Shown here: piece by piece, positions 1-5,296 of the stretch
How the letters are laid out: every line of letters starts with the position of its first letter
Position numbering within the stretch: position 1 is the stretch's first letter
The notes under the pieces: model-generated
What the model was told of the DNA's origin: nothing
Database searches by the model: none
What the model saw: only the letters and a program-made list of their open reading frames with translations
Source: Streptomyces thinghirensis
GTDB lineage: Bacteria; Actinomycetota; Actinomycetia; Streptomycetales; Streptomycetaceae
Assembly: GCA_021502835.1 (NCBI GenBank)
Contig: JAKFGP010000047.1
Location: 1-5,296 of the forward strand
Direction: 5' to 3'
Length of the DNA: 5,296 nucleotides
Translations under genes and position numbers: made by a program

Positions 1-16
1 CAGTTACGTATTGGCT
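1..16 (+). other. Residual Oxford Nanopore ligation adapter
   Basis: These bases read CAGTTACGTATTGGCT. The last 15 bases of the standard Oxford Nanopore ligation adapter, recalled from memory, are CAGTTACGTATTGCT, so the match is complete apart from one extra G. It sits at the edge and in the orientation expected of a 5' adapter remnant directly before the insert. It explains why the thioredoxin-like gene stops abruptly: the apparent TAG at 17-15 on the minus strand takes one base from the gene and two from the adapter. Genomic sequence begins at about base 17. Confidence 0.85.
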
Positions 17-511
17 AGCGGAGCATCAGCTTGCCGGCCGGGTCGTACAGGCTCGGTGTAGTTGACCCCGAACCTCCTTCCTCGAAGGCGCGGGCCGGAC
101 CGGTGGACGTGTCGCGGGTGTTGACAGCCGACGAACTGGACGCCCTGGTCCTGGTCGTCCTGGTAGACCTTTCCCGAAGTTCTTGGCCTCGGCGCGGCAG
201 GGCGGGCACCAGGAGCCCCACACGCTGAGCACGACGACCTTGCCCTTGTAGTCGTCGACGTCCACGTGTCCCCCGTCGACCGTCTCGCCGGACAGGTCCG
301 GGGCGTCGGCCCGCTCACCCTTGTCCACGGTGGAGAGTCCGCGCCGGTGACGAAGCCGGTGTTGCCTCCGCCGCCCGAGGCGCCGCCGGAGCCGCAGGCG
401 GTGGCGAGCAGCGCGACCGGGCGCGGGTACTCGGTGGCCAGGGCGACGCGGCGACGGGCGCGGGCGGCGCGGTGCGGTTCGAGCGCAGGGGGCGCGGCTG
501 GCGGCACTCAT
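17..511 (-). CDS. TlpA/ResA-like thiol-disulfide lipoprotein, 3' end missing, frameshifted
   Basis: This is an extracytoplasmic thioredoxin-fold protein of the TlpA/ResA type. Such proteins reduce the haem-binding cysteines of apocytochrome c or act in related disulfide exchange outside the membrane. Seen: an ATG at 511 (MSAASRAP), an ATAC-GSGG lipobox-like site with the cysteine codon at 396-394, a Gly/Ser-rich linker, then VVVLSVWGSWCPPC with the redox CPPC at 208-197. KVYQD, DQGVQFVG, NTRDTSTGPARAF and PSLYDPAGKLMLR follow, all typical of the family. The pieces lie in all three frames, with shifts near 440-480, 335-341, 168-175, 126-129, 67-77 and 58-66. These are probably base-calling errors. 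The hydrophobic core of the signal is poor as read. GGAAGGA at 530-536 lies 18 bases before the ATG, too far for a normal ribosome site, so the start is uncertain. Roughly the last 30-40 residues are missing because the sequence ends in adapter. In actinomycetes CcdA, ResB and CcsB genes usually follow. Confidence 0.86.
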
Positions 512-611
512 GTGAAAAGTTTCGCATGTCCTTCCGGGGATCTTGCGCACCCCCCTCACGGGCGGAAACCCGCATTTCAGGCGGCGTTTCCGGAGGAAGC
601 CGGCGCCTCCT
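512..611 (-). other. Spacer between lipoprotein and TlpA-like gene
   Basis: This gap of about 100 bases lies between the deacetylase-like stop and the TlpA-like ATG. It holds a purine-rich GGAAGGA (530-536) that may be the ribosome site of the TlpA-like gene. An alternative ATG at 527 follows it directly and reads in a different frame. I see no clear terminator, so the two genes may be co-transcribed. Confidence 0.35.
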
Positions 612-1860
612 TCAGAAGGCCTTCCAGCCGCCGGCCGGCTGCTGCCCGACCTCGACGGTACGGAGCTTGCACAGCACTTCCGGTCTGCACGTCCAGCCAG
701 TCGGTACTGGCGGAAGGAGACGGGCCGGATGTCCTCGCCCTTCTCCTTCTCCCGCGCGATGTGCTTGAGCGCGTTCTCGACGGCGTCCATGTTGATGCCG
801 CCGTTCCACTCCTCGAAGTGGTTGCCGATGAAGAAGGGGCCCGGTTGGACTCGTACGCCCGCTTGAGGCCCGAAATGTACGAATTCGTCGGCCTGCTCGC
901 GCCAGCCCGGGTAGTTGTGCGCGGGCGCCTTCGTCGAGTTGACCGACTGGTTGGCGAGGGATGTTGTGTCCACGGACAGCACCTCGAAGGAGTGCCCGGG
1001 GAAGGGTATCTGCTGCAACGGCAGGTCCCAGATCCCGTCCTTCTTCGCCGGCCACACCTGACGCCCGCCGGGCGAGGAGGCGTCGTAGCGCCAGCCGAGC
1101 TCGCGGGCGGTGGGCAGCAGCTTGTCCTGGCCGAGCAGACAGGGCGTGCGGCCGCCGACGAGTTCCTTGTCGTAGTCGAAGGGCAGGGACGGGAGGTCGG
1201 TCCAGCCGGTGTTGGTCCGCCACTCCTTCACGAAGGACTTCGCCTGGTCGATCTCGCTGCGCCACTGCGCCGGCGTCCAGTTCCCGACCGAGCCACTGCC
1301 GCCGCAGAAGTGCCCGTTGAAGTGGGTGCCGATCTCGTGCCCCCGTCCAGCCAGGCCCGGCGGACGTTGGTGAGCGTGTCCCCGATGTGGGCGTCGGTGA
1401 GGTAGCCGATGTCGGAGGCGCCGCGCGGGTTGTTCGGCGGCTCGTAGAGGCGCTTCCTCGACTCGGGCAGCAGATACAGGCCCGAGAGGAAGAAGGTCAT
1501 GTGCGCGCCGTGCCCCTGGGCGAGGTCGAGGAAGCGCGGGAAGAGCCCGTTGCCGACCTCCCCCGCCCCGTCCCAGGAGAAGACGACGAACTGCGGCGGA
1601 GTCTGGCCGGGCTCCAGCGGTACGGGCGCGTCCGGCTGGTGCGGCTGCTTGCCGGTGTACGACGTGGAGCCGTCACCGATGGGCCGGGCCGGGGCCTTGC
1701 TGCTGCCGGAAGGCGAGGGCTTCCCGGCCCGCCGGCCTCGTGGGAGCCGTCCGACGATGTGTGGGAGCCGGTACCGCAGCCCGCGAGCCCGACCGCGCCG
1801 TGCGCCCGCGCCGAGTCCGAGCATCCCCCTGCGGGTGAGAGTGCGGGTGGAAGTGCGCAT
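612..1860 (-). CDS. Tat-type lipoprotein with degenerate polysaccharide deacetylase (NodB-like) fold, frameshifted
   Basis: After indel repair this is a lipoprotein of about 416 residues, probably anchored outside the membrane. Seen: a twin-arginine signal, TRRGMLGLGAGA, then AVGLAGC with the lipidated cysteine near residue 28. A Gly/Ser/Pro linker follows, then a NodB-like domain with FVVFSWDGAGE (Asp codon 1572-1570), HFNGH (1324-1310) and GGRTPC (RTPC 1150-1139). The family's motif 1 is usually TFDDG. Here the metal-binding second Asp is present, but the catalytic-base position is Trp, so ordinary deacetylase activity is doubtful. The C-terminal part contains FFIGNHFEEWNGG and VGQQPAGGWKAF before TGA at 614-612. 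Shifts lie near 1799-1802 and 1717-1722 (a compensating pair), 1340-1344, about 959-968, 838-881 (a pair; the alternative frame gives YISGLKRAYESNRAP), 702-706 and 682-686. Their density in a coherent conserved protein points to sequencing error. The start is set by GAGGTCG at 1861-1867. Substrate unknown. Confidence 0.87.
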
Positions 1861-1867
1861 CGACCTC
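1861..1867 (-). promoter_or_regulatory. Ribosome binding site of the deacetylase-like lipoprotein
   Basis: GAGGTCG lies immediately before the ATG at 1860 on the minus strand, with GAGG three bases from the start codon. It directly abuts the foot of the 17-bp hairpin at 1868-1914. Ribosome access could therefore be affected by that structure. It supports 1860 as the start. Confidence 0.5.
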
Positions 1868-1914
1868 GTTCGTCACGTCCTCTGGTGGTCACCCAGTCAG
1901 AGGACGTGACGAAC
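1868..1914 (-). promoter_or_regulatory. Perfect 17-bp inverted repeat beside the lipoprotein start
   Basis: GTTCGTCACGTCCTCTG (1868-1884) and its exact reverse complement (1898-1914) flank a 13-base loop. In minus-strand RNA this makes a strong hairpin 82 bases after the phosphatase stop and 7 bases before the lipoprotein ATG. There is no T run after it, so it is not a standard intrinsic terminator. It could be a U-less actinomycete terminator, a structure modulating translation of the lipoprotein, or a dyad bound by a regulator. The core CGTCACGT recurs at 1953-1960. Both arms match exactly despite the error rate elsewhere, so the repeat is unlikely to be a base-calling artefact. Confidence 0.7.
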
Positions 1915-1995
1915 GTGCGGGTTCCGGATATTTGTGCGGATTCCGTAACGAGCGTCACGTACGGGCGGTCGCGCGGGTGGGGGTCGGACCGGCCG
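1915..1995 (-). other. Intergenic DNA between phosphatase and lipoprotein genes, possible promoter
   Basis: This short stretch contains a locally AT-rich patch, GGATATTTGTG (1926-1936 on the plus strand), and an imperfect dyad, GTAACG-AG-CGTCAC (1945-1958). On the minus strand TGACGC lies about 18 bases before AAATAT. That is a weak match to a housekeeping promoter for the lipoprotein. The evidence is thin and I infer only that a promoter is possible here. Confidence 0.25.
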
Positions 1996-2681
1996 TCAGG
2001 CCCCGTACGCCTTGCCCCTGCCCCTTCACCGGCAGCCCCGCGAGTAGGTGGCCGGGACGAGGTCACGGGCGGGCTCGGTGTAGCCGACGGACACGATCCG
2101 GTCGCCCCGGTACGTGAACGTCGTGAGGGACGCCAGCGTGCACTGCCGCTTGCGCGGGTCGTGCCACAGCCGCCGCCGTTCGACGTACGACCGCAGGGTC
2201 CAGATCGGCAGCTGGTGGTTGACGACCACGGCCTCGCGTCCGCGGCCCGGTCCCGGGCCGCGTCCAGCGCGCCCATCATGCGCACGACCTGGTCGACGTA
2301 GGGCCTGCCCTAGGACGGCTTGAACGGGTTGACCACGTGCTTCCAGTTGGCGGGCCGGCGCAGCGCGCCGTCGCCGATGCCGAAGGTCTTGCCCTGGAAG
2401 ACGTTGTCGGCCTCGATGAGCCGGGCGTCGGTGCCGAGGTCGAGTCCGTGCGCCTTGCGATCGGCGTCGCCTGTCTCCTGCGCCCGCTCCAGCGGGGAGG
2501 CCACGACGTAGGTGACGTCGCGCGGGGCGAGGTGCTCGGCGACCCGGTCGGGCCATGCGCCGGCCCAGCTCGGAGAGGTGGTAGCCGGGCAGCCGGCCGT
2601 AGAGGACGCCGGTGGGGTTCTCGACCTCGCCGTGCCGCATCACGTGGACGACGGTCAGCCCTGGTCGGTGTCGTGGCTCAC
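1996..2681 (-). CDS. Histidine phosphatase superfamily (phosphoglycerate mutase-like) protein, frameshifted
   Basis: The repaired protein is about 228 residues, a normal size for cytoplasmic members of this superfamily, which transfer phosphate through a histidine. Seen: GTG start 2681-2679 (MSHDTDQG), then [17 protein letters not shown] with the catalytic RHG (His about residue 17), [29 protein letters not shown], the second active-site His in [10 protein letters not shown], and [17 protein letters not shown]. The likely end is KAYGA then TGA at 1998-1996. The GTG overlaps hemL's stop as GTGA, implying translational coupling. Defects: a lost base at 2655-2660, a gained base near 2550-2552, an in-frame TAG at 2312-2310 where a Trp codon is expected (one C-to-T on the plus strand), a lost base near 2241-2247, and a compensating pair near 2050-2052 and 2021-2025. 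These look like read errors rather than decay, since the protein is coherent on both sides of each. The substrate cannot be inferred from sequence. Confidence 0.9.
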
Positions 2682-3997
2682 GCGGTCGCCTCCGCGGCCG
2701 CGCGGGCCGCCGCCGGGAGGGCGTCGGCGATGCGCTGGACGGCCCGCTCGTCGTGCGCGGTGGACACGAACCAGGACTCGAAGGAGGACGGCGGCAGGTA
2801 GACGCCGTTCTCCAGCAGCGAGTGGAAGAAGGCGGTGAACCGGAAGGACTCCTGCGCCTTGGCGTCCTCGTAGTTCCGCACCGGGCCGTCGGTGAAGAAG
2901 ACGGAGAACATGTTGGCGGCGGTCTGCAGCGTGTGTGCGACGCCCTCCTTAGCCGAGCGCCTCGGTGACGAGGGCCTGGATCTGGAGGGAGGTGGCGTTG
3001 ATCCTGTCGTACGCCGCCTCGTCGAGGAGCCGCAGCTGGGCGAGCCCGGCGGCGGTGGCGACCGGGTTCCCGGGAGAGTGCCGGCCTGGTAGACGGGCCC
3101 GGCCGGGGCGAGGTGCGCCATGACATCGGCACGTCCGCCGAACGCGGCGGCGGGGGAACCCGCCCCCATGACCTTGCCGAAGGTCATCAGGTCAGGGACG
3201 ACGCCCTCGACGCCGTACCAGCCGGCGCGGCTGGTCCGGAATCCGGTCATGACCTCATCGGAGACGAAGAGCGCGCCGCCCGCCGCGCACGCGTCCTTCA
3301 GCCCCTGATTGAACCCGGGCAGCGGCGGCACGACGCCCATGTTGCCGGGCGAGGCCTCCGTGATCACGCAGGCGATCTCGCCGGGGTGGGCGGCGAAGGC
3401 GGCGTGCACGGCGTCGATGTCGTTGTACGGCAGCACGATCGTGTCGCTCGCCTGGGCGCCGGTGACGCCGGGGGTGTCGGGCAGCGCGAAGGTGGCGAGG
3501 CCGGAACCGGCGGCGGCGAGCAGCGAGTCGACGTGACCGTGGTAACACCCGGCGAACTTGATCACCTTGGTGCGCTGCGTGAACCCTCGGGCGAGCCGGA
3601 TGGCCGACATGGTGGCCTCGGTCCCGCTGGACACCAGCCGCACCTGCTCCAGCGGGGCGACCCGCTCGACCATCGCCTCCGCGAGGGCGACCTCTCCCTC
3701 GGCGGGCGTGCCGAACGACGTCCCGCGCGCGACCGCGTCCTGCACGGCGGCGATCACCTCGGGGTGGGCGTGCCCGAGGATCATCGGCCCCCCAGGGGCA
3801 GACGGAGGTCGACGTACTCCCGGCCGTCGGCGTCCGGTCAGGTACGGCCCGTTGCCGGACACCATGAACCGGGGCGTGCCGCCCACGGCACGGAAGGCCC
3901 GCACCGGGGAGTTCACGCCGCCGGGCGTGACGGCCGCCGCGCGGTCGAACAGAGCCTGCGAGGCCGGTGCTTCGTATGGATATGCCAGTTCGCTCAT
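2678..3997 (-). CDS. hemL: Glutamate-1-semialdehyde 2,1-aminomutase
   Basis: This PLP enzyme converts glutamate 1-semialdehyde to 5-aminolevulinate, the last step of the C5 route into haem, sirohaem and cobalamin. It acts in the cytoplasm, normally as a dimer. The frame is 439 residues, the usual family length. Seen: [13 protein letters not shown] start, [13 protein letters not shown] (24-35), [18 protein letters not shown] (123-140), [14 protein letters not shown] (147-160), [15 protein letters not shown] (211-225), SDEVMTGFR with the PLP-ring Asp247, and MTFGKVMG with Schiff-base Lys275. Two stretches are out of frame yet return to it. Residues about 55-70 (3788-3835) carry three one-base gains; the corrected frame reads [10 protein letters not shown]. 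Residues about 309-349 (2951-3073) carry one loss and one gain; the corrected frame reads [16 protein letters not shown] and then GKEGVAHT. GGAGAAG at 4007-4013 is the ribosome site. It heads the minus-strand operon. Confidence 0.97.
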   Translation of the reverse strand: MSELAYPYEAPASQALFDRAAAVTPGGVNSPVRAFRAVGGTPRFMVSGNGPYLTGRRRPGVRRPPSAPGGPMILGHAHPEVIAAVQDAVARGTSFGTPAEGEVALAEAMVERVAPLEQVRLVSSGTEATMSAIRLARGFTQRTKVIKFAGCYHGHVDSLLAAAGSGLATFALPDTPGVTGAQASDTIVLPYNDIDAVHAAFAAHPGEIACVITEASPGNMGVVPPLPGFNQGLKDACAAGGALFVSDEVMTGFRTSRAGWYGVEGVVPDLMTFGKVMGAGSPAAAFGGRADVMAHLAPAGPVYQAGTLPGTRSPPPPGSPSCGSSTRRRTTGSTPPPSRSRPSSPRRSAKEGVAHTLQTAANMFSVFFTDGPVRNYEDAKAQESFRFTAFFHSLLENGVYLPPSSFESWFVSTAHDERAVQRIADALPAAARAAAEATA

Positions 3998-4006
3998 GAC
4001 CTGCGA

Positions 4007-4013
4007 CTTCTCC
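4007..4013 (-). promoter_or_regulatory. hemL ribosome binding site
   Basis: GGAGAAG on the minus strand ends 9 bases before the ATG at 3997. This is standard spacing and supports the chosen start. Confidence 0.65.
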
Positions 4014-4035
4014 GACCTTCTCGACCTTCTCCGAC
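4008..4035. repeat. Short tandem repeat in the hemL leader
   Basis: TTCTCCGACC, TTCTCGACC and TTCTCCGAC follow one another head to tail (4008-4017, 4018-4026, 4027-4035). The middle copy is one base short, possibly a base-calling loss. One copy supplies the hemL ribosome site on the minus strand, so the array may simply be repeated purine-rich leader sequence. Confidence 0.6.
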
Positions 4036-4200
4036 GTATCGGACTCCGCTACGGACCCTCTCGGACCCCGCCCGACCTCTGGTTGCCCAGGGTGACCTCA
4101 TTCAGGGTAGACAACCGCCCCGACCGCCGCGTCGTCTGCCAGACTGGAGCCCGTCCGCGCAGCTCACACAGGCGGCGCGGAGAGGGGCCGCCGGCCACCC

Positions 4201-4222
4201 GGGACATATGACGGACATATGT
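4201..4222. repeat. 11-bp tandem motif with paired CATATG palindromes
   Basis: GGGACATATGA (4201-4211) is followed directly by CGGACATATGT (4212-4222). The nine-base core GGACATATG is identical, and the two CATATG palindromes are 11 bases apart, about one helical turn. AT-rich palindromes stand out in this GC-rich setting. The position between divergent genes suits a protein-binding site, but no regulator is identified. Confidence 0.6.
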
Positions 4223-4514
4223 TTCACGGCACGTTTCGGCGAGCGGCCGTGGGGGAGGTCACTGACACGATGATCAGGGTTGCGCGGCGGGGCCACGCGT
4301 CCTAGAAAAGCAGTCGGGTGGAGATATGGCATCGCGGTGGCGGACTGGGCGAGGGGACCGACGACCTGGGTCCTCGACGTGCCCGGCGGGGAAACACCGA
4401 CGCGAGGCGGAGGAATCGACCGAAGCACGTCAGACTCACGGCACGCCGAGCGAACCCGACCGGTTCGGGGAGCGGGCCGACCGGCTGGGGGCGGGGAGCA
4501 GGAATGGTGGTCGG

Positions 4515-4952
4515 GTGGGGGTGACCTACAAGTACTTCGGCGCGCCCGACGGCGCGACCGCGGCCCGCGTCCCGATCTCGATGCGCCCCGAGGAACTCGG
4601 CGGCGACGAGCTCGGGATGAACGGCATGTTCACCAAGATCAAGCCGGAGACCATGGCCGCCATGGTCCTCACCGGCATCGAGGGCGTCCCCCCTGCACAA
4701 GGTCCCGCCGCTGGAACTGGTCGTCCTGCACCCCGACTACGCGGTCGTGAAACTCCCGATGACCGTCGTCGACCCCTGCGCGGCATCGGCGAGGAAGCGG
4801 TCGGCGCGGCAGCCTTCATCTGGTCGACGGTGCCGGACCGGGGCGGGCCCCGGGACGCGTTCAACGTGTACCAGTTGCTGCACGAGTGGCAGGACTTCTC
4901 GCATCGGCTGCATGAGGCGGGGCATCAGCCGTATTGCTTGGTGTGGCCCTGA
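4515..4952 (+). CDS. Conserved small protein of unknown function, one compensated frame excursion
   Basis: I recognise this only as a protein of a type seen next to hemL in Streptomyces and cannot assign a function. After repair it has about 145 residues. Seen: VTYKYFGAPDGATAARVP, LGGDELGMNGMFTKIKPETM, GIEGVPLHKVPPLELVVL, HPDYAVVKLPMTVVDPLRGI, GEEAVGAAAFIWSTVPDRGG and AFNVYQLLHEWQDFSHRLHE, ending HQPYCLVWP and TGA 4950-4952. The LHKV to VVDP part is out of frame as given: a C run at 4688-4693 is one too long, and the run at 4773-4776 is one too short. GTG at 4515 and GTG at 4521 are both possible starts. G-rich DNA precedes both, with GGGAG at 4494-4498 rather distant. The ATG at 4504 is out of frame and hits TGA at once. 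There is no signal peptide or membrane segment, so it is probably cytoplasmic. A strong terminator follows at once, indicating a single-gene transcript. Confidence 0.85.
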   Translation: MGVTYKYFGAPDGATAARVPISMRPEELGGDELGMNGMFTKIKPETMAAMVLTGIEGVPPAQGPAAGTGRPAPRLRGRETPDDRRRPLRGIGEEAVGAAAFIWSTVPDRGGPRDAFNVYQLLHEWQDFSHRLHEAGHQPYCLVWP

Positions 4953-4969
4953 GCTGGGGTTTCTCAGGG
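4947..4969 (+). repeat. Small hairpin over the stop codon of the plus-strand gene
   Basis: CCCTGAG (4947-4953) can pair with CTCAGGG (4963-4969) across a 9-base loop, and the left arm contains the TGA stop. There is no T run. It may be an accessory structure to the terminator just downstream. Confidence 0.4.
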
Positions 4970-4972
4970 GTC

Positions 4973-5000
4973 GGGCGGGGTCTTCGGACCTCGCCCTTTT
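4973..5000 (+). terminator. Intrinsic terminator of the plus-strand gene
   Basis: GGGCGGGGTC (4973-4982) pairs with GACCTCGCCC (4987-4996) as a 10-bp stem with one G-U pair, capped by the very stable TTCG loop (4983-4986) and followed by TTTT (4997-5000). It starts 20 bases after the stop of the small protein gene. There is no matching T run for the other strand, so it appears to serve plus-strand transcription only. Confidence 0.88.
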
Positions 5001-5030
5001 GCGTGCTGGGGAGGGGCCGTCGGGCGGCCA

Positions 5031-5052
5031 GGGCACATTGAGGGCACATTGG
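5031..5052. repeat. 11-bp tandem repeat GGGCACATTGA
   Basis: GGGCACATTGA (5031-5041) is followed directly by GGGCACATTGG (5042-5052), identical over ten bases. An inverted core, ATGTGCCC, lies at 5070-5077. The arrangement of two direct and one inverted copy, just ahead of a possible start at 5072, resembles an operator or an element end, but I cannot identify it. Confidence 0.6.
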
Positions 5053-5071
5053 TTTCGCCGGGGGTGGTGAT

Positions 5072-5296
5072 GTGCCCCGGGTGGCCGACGGCGCCATCGC
5101 CTGTCGCCGGACGCTCGCCGATGAGCACGGCATCACCCGCTCGGTTGGCCCACCAGAGGGGACCCTGCCGCCTGCGGGCGCGGTGCGGTGGCTGGAAGTC
5201 GCCCGTCGTGAACAGACTGAGGACCACATCTGTGCTCGTCGCCTGAAACGGGGTACTCCGGCGGCGCGCGGATCCCCCTCGTCATCAGGAGGCACG
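5072..5296 (+). CDS. Possible start of an unidentified gene, right end cut
   Basis: A frame opens after TGA at 5039-5041 and has no stop to the window edge. From GTG 5072 it gives 75 codons including VADGAIACRRTLADEHGITR and AVRWLEVARREQTEDHICAR. GGGGGTGG just upstream could be a ribosome site, and 5081 is an alternative GTG. The composition is charged and soluble with no recognisable domain. Third-position GC is only moderate, and a minus-strand frame over the same DNA is about as biased, so this may not be a gene. With the observed indel rate, 75 stop-free codons in GC-rich DNA is weak evidence. Confidence 0.3.
   Translation, partial: MPRVADGAIACRRTLADEHGITRSVGPPEGTLPPAGAVRWLEVARREQTEDHICARRLKRGTPAARGSPSSSGGT

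Larger units (their letters stand above)
3998..4514. other. Divergent intergenic region
   Basis: About 500 bases lie between hemL and the plus-strand gene. From the hemL side it holds the hemL ribosome site, a short tandem repeat (4008-4035), then an 11-bp-spaced pair of CATATG-containing motifs (4201-4222). A plus-strand frame from ATG 4326 runs without a stop into the conserved gene. Its first 60 or so residues are low-complexity, Arg/Gly/Ser-rich and lack a convincing third-position bias or well-spaced ribosome site, so I do not count them as coding. I find no tRNA, riboswitch or other known RNA here, and no confident -10/-35 pair. Confidence 0.5.

Noticed and set aside
26..1231. A 401-residue minus-strand open frame spanning two genes, which could be taken as a deacetylase-thioredoxin fusion
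   Set aside because: It joins the C-terminal half of the lipoprotein to the N-terminal part of the TlpA-like protein only because read errors remove the true stop (TGA at 614-612) from this frame and skip the real start region. The middle is out-of-frame, Arg/Pro-rich translation.
266..1405. Long plus-strand open frame opposite the two lipoprotein genes
   Set aside because: High GC removes stops from the frame antisense to real codons. Its translation shows no domain, while the minus strand shows conserved motifs throughout.
2655..2660. Early stop after eight codons of the phosphatase, suggesting a leader peptide or recoding site
   Set aside because: One missing base restores [12 protein letters not shown]. 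No slippery sequence or stimulatory structure was seen, and similar one-base losses occur throughout.
612..2681. Multiple frameshifts as evidence of pseudogene decay
   Set aside because: The essential hemL gene is equally affected, the lesions sit in homopolymers and come in compensating pairs, and adapter sequence is present, so technical error explains them better.
3113..4273. Long plus-strand open frame opposite hemL
   Set aside because: It is the shadow of hemL; the translation is Gly/Arg/His-rich with no recognisable motif.
4326..4514. N-terminal extension of the small protein from ATG 4326
   Set aside because: The extension is low-complexity and lacks clear coding bias, and GGAG lies only two bases from the ATG. 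The conserved protein begins near VTYKYF, so the GTG at 4515 or 4521 is preferred.
4964..5227. Minus-strand open frame of 87 codons at the right
   Set aside because: It runs through the plus-strand terminator and the tandem repeats, and shows no known domain. Its codon bias is no better than that of the opposite frame.

Overview
The window looks like Streptomyces or a close actinomycete. GC is very high (about 70%), third codon positions are strongly G/C, GTG starts occur, and the gene order is one I recall from Streptomyces chromosomes: hemL, a histidine phosphatase, a deacetylase-like lipoprotein, then a TlpA/ResA-type thioredoxin heading into a cytochrome c biogenesis cluster. The DNA appears to be a near-raw Oxford Nanopore read or unpolished contig. 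Its first 16 bases match the end of the Oxford Nanopore ligation adapter with one extra G, and every recognisable gene carries one-base insertions or deletions, mostly in G/C runs and often in compensating pairs.

Minus-strand block, read right to left. hemL (3997-2678) makes 5-aminolevulinate for haem. A histidine-phosphatase-fold protein (2681-1996) overlaps its stop by GTGA. After 135 non-coding bases comes a Tat-type lipoprotein with a degenerate polysaccharide-deacetylase fold (1860-612). Between these two genes lies a perfect 17-bp inverted repeat directly beside the lipoprotein's Shine-Dalgarno. A TlpA-like lipoprotein with a CPPC redox motif (511-17) follows and is cut by the end of the sequence. 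The likely theme is haem synthesis feeding extracytoplasmic cytochrome c maturation. The roles of the phosphatase and the deacetylase-like protein in it are unknown.

Divergent right-hand part. The 3998-4514 region separates hemL from a plus-strand gene for a conserved small protein of unknown function (4515-4952). That gene ends at a clear UUCG-capped intrinsic terminator (4973-5000). The region also holds an 11-bp-spaced tandem repeat containing CATATG (4201-4222). Beyond the terminator, 5001-5296 holds a second 11-bp tandem repeat (5031-5052) and a weakly supported plus-strand open frame running off the right edge. I saw no RNA gene, CRISPR array or transposase. No convincingly new system is present. 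The most interesting biological items are the hairpin at 1868-1914, the deacetylase-like lipoprotein lacking the usual catalytic aspartate, and the two tandem motifs.
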